Origin: Chlorophyllum brunneum
Lineage: Eukaryota > Basidiomycota > Agaricomycetes > Agaricales > Agaricaceae
Assembly (NCBI GenBank): GCA_963576785.1
Contig: OY756151.1
Location: 1,302,001 to 1,366,000, forward strand
Direction: 5' to 3'
DNA length: 64,000 bases
A program made the position numbers and the translations under genes. The notes under the pieces are model-generated. The model saw only the letters and a list, made by a program, of their open reading frames with translations, searched no databases and was not told where the DNA came from. Position 1 is the first letter of the stretch, and each line of letters begins with the position of its first letter. This document shows, piece after piece, positions 29,142-41,277 of the stretch.

Positions 29142-30682
29142 ATGCTGCCTCCATCTCTCCTCTGTCTAATATCCCTTATATTGTCTACAAATGCTCAGTC
29201 AAGAAAACAGCTCTCGTTAAACACAGTCGCTCTCTCAAATTCTCAGTCTTCCTTTACAATACCAGGCCAGGACGAGCTGACGATAACCGTAGCGCTATGC
29301 TCGTCCTCTTCTCCTCGGTTCTTTGTTTCCAACAGTACCAATAATGCGCTAGAAGATGACCCTGGGCTTGATGGCGGCGAAGATGTGTATGAAATTTTGC
29401 TCCAGGATGGTTTTGGTAATTGGACTGGAGCATTTCCGAGCGGAGGAGTACTTGCGGTGGAGGGTCTCCCTCCAGGGGCATCATTCGAAGTCGGTGTCTC
29501 CAATGACGGTGTGTCCTTCAGTATTTTTCCGGCTCTTTATTGTTTACTTACTGTTCTACAGGTCCACTGCACGACATTCTCTCCGATTATCCACTATTCG
29601 GCGATTCCACGAGTAACCAGGCCATATTGTTCTCGCATCCCTTGACCGCCTCTTCCATCATCGAAGAACCTCAATACCCCAACTACACTCTACCCGCTGC
29701 AAATGCTACGTTTCCAGACCATCCGTCTCCGACCCCTAACCTCACCCTCATCGTCTCCCAAACATCAAACACTCAATTACTCCGCACATCATGTTTCCTT
29801 AATTCCTCAGCAGTGTCTAAGACCGGCACGATTGTGAACAGCTCGTTATGGCTGCGAGATCCACAAGATGGTTGGCGAACAGAGTGGTTACTGCGTGGGC
29901 TGGCCCCACAAACGAATTATACGGTGTTTGTCATCCAAGATGATCACAAGGTATCAGGTCCAATTAACTTTGTCACCAAGTCAGTTTCATTCGGATGTAC
30001 ACTCGTCCATGCGCTGCCCTTTTGCCCCTCTACATCATATGCCCTCCCTCTTCCTGCTCCCGATACCGGAAACACCAACAACTTCCCGATATACGACACC
30101 ACGAACTTACCCAATCAAATCCAAACAACGCTCGTTAACACGCTGAGAAATTTTACAGTATCCCTCTCCACATTCGCCTGTGGACGGGACTGGTACTCTC
30201 CGCTCGTAGGGTGTGCTGATTGTCAGCGCGAATACCGAAAATGGCTTTGTACAGCGATATTTCCACGTTGCACCGAGCCCAGTCCGTCTAACCAGGACTT
30301 TATCACCCCCAACCCAAGCTCCAACGGAATCATTAACGCCGGGCCCACAACTACTCCCTCACCTGGTTCGCCCACCCAAGCAGTATTTTCCGCTTTACTC
30401 CCTGTACCCTCCCAGCCACCATCGGATTCCTCTTCCTCCTCCGCAGATACGCTACCATACATGCGTGATGCGTATACAAGACTCTTACCTTGCATGGAGA
30501 CTTGTACATCCGTCGACCGCGCTTGTCCACCTTTCCTGAAATTCCGTTGTCCTTTGGTTACGTTTAACGGAGCGTCGACTTATGGATATGGGTATGTTGA
30601 TGGTGCGGATGGGGGTGAACGAGCTGGAGTGGTTAATGCTGCACAAGATCGATGGGGAAATGTATGGTGTAATGCTGGGTAA
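29142..30682 (+). CDS. Stretch-activated calcium channel subunit, Mid1 family
   Basis: Regulatory subunit that works with the Cch1 channel in high-affinity calcium influx at the plasma membrane or ER. Two exons (29142-29508 and 29562-30682) give 495 residues. A signal peptide (LPPSLLCLISLILS) is followed by a heavily N-glycosylated ectodomain. The C-terminal third holds the conserved cysteine-rich Mid1 region: FACGRDWYSPLVGCADCQ, REYRKWLCTAIFPRC, LLPCMETCTSVDRACP and FLKFRCP. Length is typical of basidiomycete Mid1 proteins. The start is the first ATG giving a signal peptide. It lies 215 bases after the membrane pseudogene in the same direction; no functional link is evident. Confidence 0.93.
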
Positions 30683-31865
30683 AATCACTGATTTTTGGGC
30701 ATTTCGTTCGTAGTGTCGTGATATCTTATATAATTGTGAGTTTGTCGGTCTTTTTTTTGGAAGATTGCCACTTACGAGGTGTTAGATTAGAAAGGACTTT
30801 TTTTTGTTACATGTGTATTTTGCTATTGCATATATGTACATTTAAGTGGCACGCATATCGCACGTCCTCACCGCCGAATCCCTCGAAACAAATGAAAGGA
30901 CCCGAATATATTAGGGGGTTGATCCTGGTCTTTTTTTTCTTGTCATGATTGCTGTTGATTGAAGTCTACGACTGACCACAGGCTAGTAAATTCCCTCTTC
31001 CTGTGTATTTCACCGATGCTCCGGTGAATCCAGGTATTGATTCCGTCTGGTTCGCGATCCGGGATGAGGCCAGAAGCTCTGATGTCAAATGTCAAGAAGG
31101 GACACCACATCCGATTGGAAGACGTATCATCGGAGTCTCTGAATCCTTACATGGACATCATATACAGAAGATCTAGGGCATTCGAATGGTATCAATCTGT
31201 GTCTTGCGATTGTCGCTCCTTCTCATAGACAGGTGAATGCAACAATGCCAATGCCGTAAGTCGGATGTTATATTTCTCAATCCCTGTTTATTGAACTATA
31301 GCCAGACGACCCTGAGTTTTTGGGGATAATGATCCAGGTAGAGATTGTGTAAAGATGTTCTATCCCCACGGCACCTATCCTTCGGAAAATATGACTATAG
31401 ACGGATACTATTGGGGACATCAATAATTTCGGCCACCGTTTTGATTTCGGATTTTGGTGGTCGTTAACGCGGATGACGAACCAGCTGAATCAACATCATA
31501 CCATGTCATCGATTTCACGGCGAAATGGGGCGTGCTAGTCCTGATTACTTCGTATGTCTTCTCGTGATCTCCGACCTTGTAATAAGCCAGCTGTTTTCAG
31601 ACCAATCGTCTGGCCTGGATACCTGAACATCGGGCGTTGAGAACCGATTTGTGGGTGAAGTTTGTACTCACATTGTTTGCCTTTCATTAAATCACGATTC
31701 CCAGAGCCACTGCGCATTCTATGAAACTGATCATGTTGAAGCAACGCTCTGGCCGTGAGTTACTTTTCGGGTTTTACCATGTATGAGGTCAAGTAAGTCT
31801 CAAGCACGGCTCGGGCACATGTTGATCGATAAGCTCTATTACAGGCACCAACAACAAGGTATATG
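30683..31865. other. Intergenic
   Basis: Between the tail-to-tail Mid1 gene and the hypothetical gene at 31866, so it should hold two 3' regions. T-rich runs at 30750-30810. No supportable gene. Confidence 0.4.
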
Positions 31866-32792
31866 TCAAACGCGATCCTCCTGGCCGTTGATGCACCCTC
31901 TTAGCCATCGCTGTGTTCTGATCCACTTCAATCGAGCACTAAAAGCTGTGGCAACCCATGTCCTGTGCAGCTTCTGTTTCGGGCTCATCGCCATACTGTT
32001 TCCCCTCTCTGATCTTTCTTCTCCATTCTCGCGGACATCCAGGGCTTCCTCCTTGGAGTTTCCCTCCCTTCCACCGCACGCACTACCCTGGACATCCAAA
32101 AATCCACACTCCGTACGCTTCTTGTTCTTCGTCAAAACACGCCTTCCGGTTCCCCCATCAATATGGACAGTTGGCTCGCCTCGACTTCCGTTGACAGAAT
32201 AATGTGCTGTGTTGTCGAAGTGTGAATACGAGCATGCCCGTGAAGCCGGGAGAGTAAAAGTGTATGGCACACATGATACGTTTCGATGATGTTCGAGAGC
32301 CGACGTTTCAAAGCCAGTGTGCAGAGATGAATACGATTCAAGATACGTGGATTGCATGTGTGGGAAGGTAAACGTTTCCCAATACGCCAGAGAGGTCCGT
32401 GATCTCTTTGGCAACCTTGTGGTCCAGCTATCGTTTGAACTGATCGTCGTGTCCGTGGAGTGGCCATCGTTGGGGGAACAGTGTCCGGAGGATAACAGAG
32501 GAAATGGTCGATGGTCAATATCGTGTAGATGTCCCGCGGTGTCGACGTAGTAACCACCTCCACTCATTGCCCTGCTCATAGGGTGACCGGTCTTAGACGT
32601 TCGTCGGGGAAGATAAATAGGATCCATAATTCGTGAAAGCTCCTGCGCCTCGGTCTCAAGCTGTCGGTTCTTCTCCGAGTCCTTGCGTAAACAAAGGTCG
32701 AGAGCTAGAATGGAGGGTTTGTGTGTGATGGCTTGATACGAGGAGAACGCAGTGTCGACAGGGTTGGGCGAGGGAGTGTTCCGAGTGGCCAT
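31866..32792 (-). CDS. Hypothetical protein, intronless
   Basis: Single frame of 308 residues from a true ATG. No transmembrane segment or signal peptide. A short motif SRAMSGGGYYVDTAGHLHD, followed by RPFP, looks like a conserved block of agaricomycete hypothetical proteins. The central part is aromatic-rich (SLAYWETFTFPHMQSTYLES). The C-terminus is strongly charged and includes KNKKRTECGFLD. No catalytic motif is seen and I assign no function. The upstream in-frame ATG at 32792 is the only reasonable start. Confidence 0.6.
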   Translation of the reverse strand: MATRNTPSPNPVDTAFSSYQAITHKPSILALDLCLRKDSEKNRQLETEAQELSRIMDPIYLPRRTSKTGHPMSRAMSGGGYYVDTAGHLHDIDHRPFPLLSSGHCSPNDGHSTDTTISSNDSWTTRLPKRSRTSLAYWETFTFPHMQSTYLESYSSLHTGFETSALEHHRNVSCVPYTFTLPASRACSYSHFDNTAHYSVNGSRGEPTVHIDGGTGRRVLTKNKKRTECGFLDVQGSACGGREGNSKEEALDVRENGEERSERGNSMAMSPKQKLHRTWVATAFSARLKWIRTQRWLRGCINGQEDRV

Positions 32793-33681
32793 TCGTCTTT
32801 CTGAGGGTGAAACTGGGTTGTGCGGACAGCGGTAGTGAATCTTGTACGGTTTTTCGTCCAGGATTTATTCTCGAGCGTGCTTTCGCTTGATTGCGTGCAT
32901 GGATTCGCATGGACGCGATCGGTGCACGGAGAGTTGCAAAGGTCGTGCACTGCTGCGTGCTTATTGAACTCGCGTGCACGCTTTGATGTGGCTTGGACCA
33001 AGCGCAAACCACCCAATACGTTAGTTGCACATTAACATATGCGTGGACTGTTGCTCTTGGCCTTTCTGTTCCACATCAGAATACGATGGAAAAAAACCCT
33101 GCTGTATGAATCCACGATTCCGCGTCGGTCTCGAGACGATGTTGGCTAACGCCGACCAAAGATACAGAGACTTGTGATATTTGTTTTGGGCGAAGTTTGC
33201 CAGTCCCACCGTCGGCAGGGGCTTTCCCCCAAATCCCGCCGAACAGGAGAGTCTCTGTGTCCGCTATAACTATGACGGCGAGGGGTGTAGAGTACAATAA
33301 GTTTCAGATGCAGCCCAGCACTGGGAATATACTCTTGAGCTTGAAGAACTAGAGGGCGACACATGGTATATGTATGTACTCGTGAAGAAAGATGGCGTCA
33401 AGGATAACAGCCCTGGCGACGGCTCACAGCAGGGTTACGGGTGTTTAGATGTCTTGTGTGGAGAATATGACGCTTGTGTTCTCTTTCCCACCATTATTGT
33501 CACCCCGTGCTTGGGCGTCAACAAGACAAGTTATTCTCGAGAAAAGGTTTGCTCCCGAACTTGTCTGTCGTGGTCAGAAGGAACTGTGTACGATGCGATC
33601 TAACTTCTTATAGATAGTACTACACGGCACTGTGGGTCTCGTCGGCCCCTCTCTTGTTAAACCGCGTCCCCCCTCATCAGC
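32793..33681. other. Divergent intergenic region
   Basis: Lies between start codons pointing away from each other (32792 minus and 33682 plus), so it carries both promoters. No gene supported. Confidence 0.4.
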
Positions 33682-35564
33682 ATGCCCTGCTTTGGGAGCG
33701 CGGGGCTCATCTTTGACTTGCTGAAACTTCCTGTCTCGCCGTTTCTGCGCCGTCCTCGCTCCTCACTACGCTCGTTTTGCTTTTCCTTCCCCGGCTCCAT
33801 CTCCACCACGACCTGTCGGCCTCCACGTCGCGCGTTCTCGATCACGGCGCACTCCCGTGACGACCTTTTCAATTACACGTAAGGGCGGTGGATGTAAGTC
33901 TCATGTATTTTGTTCTGTGTCGTATATGTCTGACCCGTATTCTAACACGTCCAGATTCAACGATGCTCTTCGCCACGCAGAGCGCAGGCTTCTTTTCAAC
34001 GTCGATGGGCTACGTCAACTTGCAGCGCAATCCGTAGGTCGGAATCCTGCTAATATCATCCACTTTGCAAAGCTCGCTGAGGGTGGATTCAACCGAACGT
34101 TCCTCATCACCATGTGCGACGGCTTCCAGTTGGTAGCGCGTATCCCGTACCCGGTTACGGTTCCCAAGTACTACGCTGTTGCTAGTGAAGTGGCCACCAT
34201 GGCCTTACTCCGTTCCTCTGGGCTGCCTGTTCCAGAGGTATATGGATACTCGCCTTGGCCGGACAACCCGGCGAAAACCGAGTATATCTTCATGGAATTC
34301 GTCCGAGGCTGCAAGTTAAGCGATGTATGGCCTGATATAGGGGACGAGGAAATTATTTCAGTCCTACGCCAGCTTGTTCAACTCGAGTCGAAGATGATGT
34401 CGATTCCTTTCCCCGCTGGCGGCAGCCTGTATTATGCACAAGACCTGGAAAAGGTGGCCGGGGGCCGGGCGTCCCGCTAGAGGACGAGCGTTTCTGTGTC
34501 GGTCCGGATACAAGACTGGCTCTGTGGTATGGCCGGAGATCACAGCTCGGTGTAGACCGTGGACCATGTACGCCGCTTTCTACCTTGTTTTTATTACGAC
34601 CTTGAACTAATCGATAACTATAGATGATAGCGCCGAAGCAGCGCTTGTAAAAGCAGCCCACAAGGAATTAGCTTATCTAGAGCAGTTCGGTCAACCGCTC
34701 CTGCCATTCGAGCGCGCAAGGAGGGAAGGTTATAAGTACCGGGAGCAGTCGCCGTCAGACCATATCGAGAATCTGAACCGCTATCTCCTCATCGCGTCGT
34801 CACTCGTCCCCAGAGATCCTGCCCTCGGTCGTTTCCGTATCCGCCATCCCGACCTCCAGCACAACAATATCATGGTTTCTAGGTCACCCGACTCTGACTG
34901 GCAAGTCGTCGGCCTGCTCGACTGGCAACACGCCTCGATCCTGCCCCTGTTTCTCTTTGCCGGTGTACCCCAACGCTTTCAGAACTACGATGATCCTGTC
35001 TCGCAATCTATGGCAGAGCCATCGCTACCGGAGAATTTCGACAATTTAGAGGAAACCGAGCAGGGGCGAGCGAAGGATTTCTACCATAGCCGCCTCCTCC
35101 ATTACCACTACGTCAAGAACACGAAGGATTGCAACGAGCTCCATTCCGTGGCCTTCACGGACCCCATGCATGTGCTCCGCAGCCGCCTCTTCCACTTCGC
35201 CGGGAAACCGTGGGAGGGCGAGACCCTCGCGCTGAAGGTTGCGCTAATAGAAGCAACGGAGGAGTGGGAGAGACTTACGGGAGGAGGCGCGCCGTGTCCA
35301 GTCGTGTTCGACGCTGAGGACGTACGCAAGACGATGGAGCTGGATAAAGTACAGAGAGGAGCAGACGAGACTCTGGAAGCATGCCAGAACGCCATCGGCC
35401 TCGGACTGGAGGGCTGGGTGCCCACCGAGTACTACGAGGAGACCATGGCACGCAGCCAGAAGATTAAGGAGAATGCGTTGGCGGCGACCGAATCAGCGGA
35501 GGAACGGGCTGAGATCGTGGAGCACTGGCCCTTCGACGACATGGCCGAAGAGAAATATACGTAA
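33682..35564 (+). CDS. AIM9-like mitochondrial phosphotransferase (APH kinase fold), frame interrupted
   Basis: Protein of the aminoglycoside-phosphotransferase-like kinase fold, nearest to fungal AIM9-type mitochondrial proteins; substrate unknown. Exons 33682-33878, 33955-34567 and 34624-35564. The N-terminus is basic and serine-rich (RRPRSSLRSFCFSFPGS), consistent with mitochondrial import, then AHSRDDLFNYT. Kinase landmarks: KLAEGGFNRTFLI, RIPYPV, EYIFMEFVRG, catalytic loop IRHPDLQHNNIMV and VVGLLDWQHAS. Two problems: the longer donor (33894) would leave an in-frame TAA at 33880-33882, so the donor at 33879 must be used; and one base is missing in the G-rich stretch 34454-34471, shifting the frame (LEKVAG.. 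then GVPLEDERF in another frame). Either a young pseudogene or an assembly error in the G-run. Confidence 0.8.
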
Positions 35565-36436
35565 TGAATCGAGCTAGATACTCCGCGGTGTTTTTTTTTT
35601 TTTGCTGGAGCGTGGCAGAAGCTCTTGAGGGACGGTAGCCGGGGAAGGATTGGAGGCACGGATTCCCGCATTCTATCCAATAGTGCAGGCAGAGTTGGTC
35701 CCTAGAATATTTCCAGTGGGAGGGACTCGAGCCAAGGACAAGCTAAACCCCAGGAGACATTGTCGAACGTTGAACGATGACTATTACTGTGTTTGTCGTC
35801 GAGATATGTCGGACACGGAATTGAATCATTCAGTTAGGGAAGAAGTGTAGTGGATGGGACCACCGAACAATTGTCGTGCATGAGGCACTCTAACTAACCG
35901 AGTGTGATATTCCAAAGAAAGGAGTGGCCAAAGTCCGCTGACATGCTGTAGTGTACGTCAAGTCTATTGGGGGTTTCATTAGTATGGGCGCTCGGATAAA
36001 TCTTGAAAATGCTCCAATTGAGATATTCTCCTGCCGCAATGTGATGAAGATCGTTCCCTGAAGTTTCCCTAACAGGTTCGGGTAGAGCATACAAGGATCC
36101 ATTCCAAATGGTTAGACGGACGGTGGTCGTGGGTGTCTAAGTCTAGGCTGTGGGCATGTATCCGGATGCGAAGAGTAGAACAGTTTGATGGAAGATCTAT
36201 ATTGATGGACTAGTACCGAATTGTCAGATTGGGATTGGAGCACCGTGAGGGAAAGGATGCGGGACGAAGCCGTATAGGTAGTCAATATTTCAAGATGACC
36301 TGAAAAGTAAACTGGGGTCATGACTTCCAAGCTGATGCCGTCAAGGATCACCCAATCTACACCAGAAAGCCAAAAAAGAGATGGTCTTATCTATTGGAGG
36401 GACAGCTACAGTCGTGTCAATGGAAATGGTATTCTT
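35565..36436. other. Intergenic between convergent genes
   Basis: 3' regions of the AIM9-like gene and of the minus-strand FAD oxidoreductase gene. A T12 run lies near 35591. No supportable gene. Confidence 0.4.
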
Positions 36437-38182
36437 CTAGTGTTTCCAACTCGTAAGATAGTGTTCCGGTAACCAATCCGGTGCTTCCCATTCTTTGCCT
36501 GTCAGCTTGGCTGCTATCATGCCAGCGACAGCCTCGGCTCTTCAAAGGATGATGAGAAGCCCGTAGAAAAGAAAAGAAGAGCAAACACATACGCAGCGAA
36601 GGCTCGGGGCATGCCATGGCCGGTGAATCCAGCAGCAATATACTGTCCGTCTAATCCGGCTATTGGACCAATTATTGGCGCGCCGTTGGGTCCGAATCCC
36701 ATGATACCTGTCTATAATAAGGGGATCAGCGACAAAAAACGGCGTCTTGGCGGATTTATGCTAACCCATTCCATCTCAGGTTCCCTCCCTTCTTCAAACA
36801 TGTCCATACCTGCCCATAATTCCGGTAAAAAGCGCTTCAAGGTCTTGCTCACATTAGCATTGAGGACACTATCATCCATCGTATATTGATCTTGCATCGG
36901 CCCAGCAGTGTCACGTCCTCCGCCAAGGATAACCAGAGGTGGCTTGTATTCCTTCCCATCTTCAACTTTCTCCTCTGGTCGCGGAAACCAATACTCGTAC
37001 CCCCAATTCGCTTGCCAGGAACGACGGTCTAGACGGTCTAGAGAGGATTTAGCACGAAGAGCGATGACTTGACCACGGGTTGGGATAATTTTGTCCTGGA
37101 ATTGGGGTAAAAGATAGGAAGCGTAGGCGTTGGTAGCGTGAATGATATGCTTGCAGGTCAGGGAACCACGAGGTGTTTTGACGATCCACTTGATGTCTTG
37201 GTGGGCGGAATTGGAGCTACCGGGGGACGGAAGAATAGATGTGACGGGTGTGAGGGTATGTAGTTTGAGTTGAAATGATGGCTTTGCAGAAGACGAAATG
37301 TTGTACAGGCCCGTAACAAGCTTGAGAGGCCAGAGATTATAGGAGGGAAAGAAGACACCAGTGTGATTGACTCCATACCTCTGCAAGAGGAAGCTAGTTA
37401 GCACAATCGTCGGGGCTAGACAGAGGAATGCATACCTCCAACATCGTCTTCCTATCTAAAAACCTGACATCTTTTAGGTCCAAACCACCTTCTTTTGCAT
37501 CTTCGTAATCACACAGGGCCCGTTGGGCTTCTTCCTCTTCAGAGAATAGAGTGATGTGATCGCCTTGTACGAGGTCGACGGTGTCAACCAACCCATGAGA
37601 ATGGATGATATCTGAAATTGCTGAAGATACGTAGTCCTCCAGAAGGTAGCTCTTCCTGGTGTTGGCGTTGCCAAAGTGACGTTCTCGGAAGGCGAACCCG
37701 TTAAAGGGATTCCTGGTAAGATGTCCCCCGTTCCTTCCTGTAGCACCTGAGCCTGACACATAAGAGATTTGTTATTGTGTCAGTGTCCATTTGCAACGCT
37801 TGTGGGATAGAGTATACTCACAGAATTCACGTGCCTCTAGAACGACAACCTTTGTATCGACACCTGTCATCCCCTGTGCATCTAGCAACCGTTGAAGATG
37901 GTAGACTGCTGAAATTCCTGTAATTCCTGACCCAATGACACAGACATCTATATCTTCGTCTCCGAAACCTAATGGTCCTGTGCTGCCCTCGCGCGCTAAT
38001 GGGTTAGCACCAGGCGTATCTGTCCAGAAAGACTTTGTTGGGTTTGGCACTGGTAGAGTCAACCACGACGGTCGAGAATTGGAAAGTGGAAGGGGTATTT
38101 GTTGGTCCAGGGTTTGGGAATTTGTCGGCCGGAATATCGTATAAAAGAGGGTATATGCGATCAAGAACGAGTATCTGGGCAT
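36437..38182 (-). CDS. FAD-dependent oxidoreductase (DAO family) with N-terminal membrane/signal segment
   Basis: Flavoprotein of the D-amino-acid-oxidase/glycine-oxidase superfamily, oxidising an amine or amino-acid-like substrate. Five exons: 38182-37822, 37752-37436, 37380-36766, 36711-36593, 36539-36437; 504 residues. It begins with a hydrophobic segment (YSFLIAYTLFYTIF) that could be a signal anchor. The dinucleotide motif DVCVIGSGITGISAVYHLQ is at about residue 78. Next come CSGATGRNGGH, HIIHATNAYASYLLPQF and PTRGQVIALR, all typical of the family. The C-terminal FAD loop is TGIMGFGPNGAPIIGPI, then IAAGFTGHGMPRAFAA. The protein ends a few residues after WLPEHYLT. Substrate cannot be deduced. 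Confidence 0.92.
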
Positions 38183-38731
38183 CGAGGGGATGTTGAAATA
38201 GACCGAGCAGGTAGTTCCGGATCGAGCAGCCCTTGGACGTCACCACGGATTAAATTGCAATGACCACATGCATAGAATCTCTGGCAGCACACTCACACGA
38301 CAGGGACACTGGACGCCACTTGCCCTGTCCTGGATACCCTGCGACCGCCGACGTTTCAAATTCTGCCGGAAGACAATATACAGACAGCCTCTGCCACCAA
38401 GCCTATTCACAGCTCGTTGTATGGTTCCCTCCCCTTCTTCTGTTCTCATCCGTTCGACCCACCCATCGCCAGTCTCCGCACTCACTTATCTGAACCAATT
38501 CAGGAGCACCGACCACGCCCACCCAGTGTAATACAGGTTAATTGCCGAACTCGTGAGTAACACGCCTACCTTCGGCCCCGATAACCAGTATGTCGCCATC
38601 GCTAATAGTGCTAGCTGTGACTGCCAAGGTTTCAGTTTGGATCCAGTTTGCCCCTGTCCCCCTTGTCGCCAACTCGAACATTTCCATCTATAGGCAGTCC
38701 TCCGGAACCCGCCAGACATATCCTCGTTAAC
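38183..38731. other. Divergent intergenic region
   Basis: Between the start of the FAD oxidoreductase (38182, minus) and the start of the DUF6533-type gene (38732, plus); both promoters must lie here. No gene seen. Confidence 0.4.
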
Positions 38732-40510
38732 ATGTTGGAAACATTGCCTTCGGGATCCCTGGATTTTGTGCTTCTGAACGCTTTCTCTGGTGAACGCAAG
38801 CCTCCTAGCCACTTCTTATCATTGGCTGACACGCCGGACAGTGTTTGCGGTTTCAATTTTCATTTACGATGCGCTCCTCAAGCTTGATAAAGAGGTTAAT
38901 GATATTCTTTCATGTCTGCCTGCGTCATGGTGTGCTTCTTTCTGAATCTCCTAACCTTTCCACAGGTCGAGTTCGTGTGGAGGTAAGAGGCACGTCTTTT
39001 TAGCTACTTGTTCATGGTTCTGAAACTCCCCAAAGGCAGCCGTGGTCTCTGAACAAGATTCTTTATCTGTTGTGTCGATACCTTTTTGCAGTGGTAATAA
39101 TGTAAGTCATGTTTACGAACAGTCATCACGCGCTCGCCTGACAAACTTTCAATTCTAGAACGACGTTTTCCTGTACGAGCCTCTTCATTCGCTCCGTTTC
39201 CGTACAACCTGGTTGAGAAACACGATATCTCCTTCGGCTACAGTGAACGCGAGTATAAATCCACCGGAAAAAGTGCGCATTTTATTTCTTGTTCCCTCAT
39301 TCCGGTTGTTAAAGCATTTCTCTTGCTCCTCTCGTCAGCTGTGCGCTCCCTACTTCTTCGGGTTGCGATGTACCCTTATGCAGTTATTACCTCTAAGATG
39401 TCGCGCATGGCAAGATGCCTGGATGTGGATGTCAGTACCAGACAATGTCAAATATTATCACTGATTAGGTCCCTCTCCCTGTCGATACATCTAGATTCCC
39501 TAACTTCTCGGCCGTTTTCTCTGACGCCATGATTCTCCTCCGCATAGGCGCGTTGTATCCAACAGAGCCCAAAAGTGAGCTAGATCCTTGGTTATGTGTC
39601 CTTGTTCTCATCTGGCTAACTGGCCGCTGAATTCAAGTTCGGTATCTGACGATGGCAATCTTTACTAGTGAGTCGTCATTTCAAGCTCTCCGTCTGGTCG
39701 TTGCCCTTGACACATGTTGTAAATACTAGTTCATGTCCTGGTACGATCATCTGCTACTCGCTGGTTCATCCCAACAGGTCGTCGTAACGTTCACCAATAC
39801 CTCAGCTATCTTTCACCTTTTGGGGTATCAACAGTAGGGGAAGAATTGTGGTCGTCCTTTCCCATATATCTCCCGAGGATTTCCAACAACAAGGGTGCAA
39901 GATATACCTGTATCAAGGCTCACATACATTGGCTGTCCTTTCGTTGTAAGCTCCCCATTTCCAAGCTTGACATCCCTTATTGATTGTCCGTGTGCTATTT
40001 GTAGGATAACTCCTGTCCTTGCACAAGGTCGGTGGACGATTCCCATAATCATTATACACGGATTATTTACGCGCCAGGAAGCCTACTATTTCAGCGTCAT
40101 ATTTTATAAATTCGTAAATTGTGCAAGGGAGGTCAAGATGAGATCAAGACCTCATTTCAACTCTATGCTAGGCGCACGCGGATTTATTCCTATTCATTTT
40201 GCTCTACTCCGCGACGCTGCCGTGTTCTTCTTTGTGTGAGCTTTTTCCCCATCATTTTGACAACTTATGCTAAATTCTATTTTTCAAGGGCAATGCGTAA
40301 GTTATCCTCCGCTCTGTAGCACTATGGGACGCCTTAGTGACATATCGGTCTCGAACTACAGTGATGTATGTGTTGATTGTCACTATGGTCGTCCTACCTA
40401 GCGCGTCACCGACATTGTGGTTACCAGGAGTCATGTACGTCACTCTCTCTCCAGCTTTCTCCTTAATTAATGAGCAGGATATAGAATGATCATGACAGTC
40501 AACCCGTTGC
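38732..40510 (+). CDS. Probable DUF6533-type multi-pass membrane protein (exon structure partly unresolved)
   Basis: Fungal family of about seven-helix membrane proteins of unknown role. The first four exons are clear: 38732-38789, 38842-38894, 38966-38982 (17 nt) and 39036-39101, giving SVFAVSIFIYDALLKLDKE, VEFVWR and QPWSLNKILYLLCRYLFAVV, the hallmark opening of DUF6533. Later pieces fit the family too: CRAWQDAWMWIFPNFSAVF then MILLRIGALYPTEPK (exons ending 39430 and 39495-39574), IRYLTMAIFT (39638-39667), an 11-nt exon (39730-39740), and IPIIIIHGLF...FYKFVN...LLRDAAVFF (about 40014-40238). I could not join the region 39102-39380 or the section after 39778 in one consistent frame, so exons are missed or the gene is decaying. 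The end coordinate is approximate. Confidence 0.55.
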
Positions 40511-41277
40511 TAGTGAGTCTTTTACTCGGAACCCATGGAATGCTAGTGTGACGAGATTGGGCCTCAGGCTTCTCGACTGTATCTGAACATGAAGGATCGA
40601 GGACAGATAGAAAACAACGCCCGCCTATTAGCATTTGGGGAGGATCTGCGGCTTAATACTATGGGGGTTCCCGACCTCCGAGGCTCCACTAATCAATCAA
40701 CCTGCGACCAGGTAATAGTAATAGAATGAAATCTGGTGTCGTCTCCTTTGCGCTGCAGCCGTTGCATCTGACAACCACGACCTATAAACTACCAACTCCT
40801 TTAACTGGGGTGACGCAGCCATAATTTATCGCCCCTTGCTTCTATCGTTCTCCCACTATGTATATTTGAACTTGCTCCGGCATAGGTGTGCATCTTCAGA
40901 TTAGGCAATGACAACGTTCCGAACCAATTTGATGGTGCCAGACTGCTCTCTCGCAATCCGAGACTTCGCACAAGCTTCGCGCCGAATAACATCAGTCGGG
41001 AGCAATTAGGCGAAAAGGTATTCTTAGAACCTAAATCACAGTGCCGCGCTTGGGAAAGTAAAGGATACGTTAACAAGTATTGGGCTTTTCGACACTGGTT
41101 ATTGTGGAGACCCGATAGAGACCGATTGGCCGGGGTTCATTTCGGGATCAAACTCTAGTTATCGATTACATAGGGCCAACTCATCTATACATTCTACGAA
41201 TCTATGGCAACATAAAAGGGCAGAAATTACATACCATTACGCGAATATCATATTCAAGGTCTAGACTGTACTGATCC
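40511..41277. other. Intergenic
   Basis: No supportable gene; a 90-codon frame at 40886-41158 has no motif. It holds the 3' region of the F-box gene. Confidence 0.4.

Noticed and set aside
34454..34483. GT...AG pair that might explain the frame break in the AIM9-like gene as an intron
   Set aside because: About 27 nt is below any intron in the window, and removing it does not restore the needed frame.
35727..35740. Second B-box-like sequence GGACTCGAGCC
   Set aside because: The flanking bases do not pair as a T-stem and no cloverleaf can be drawn.
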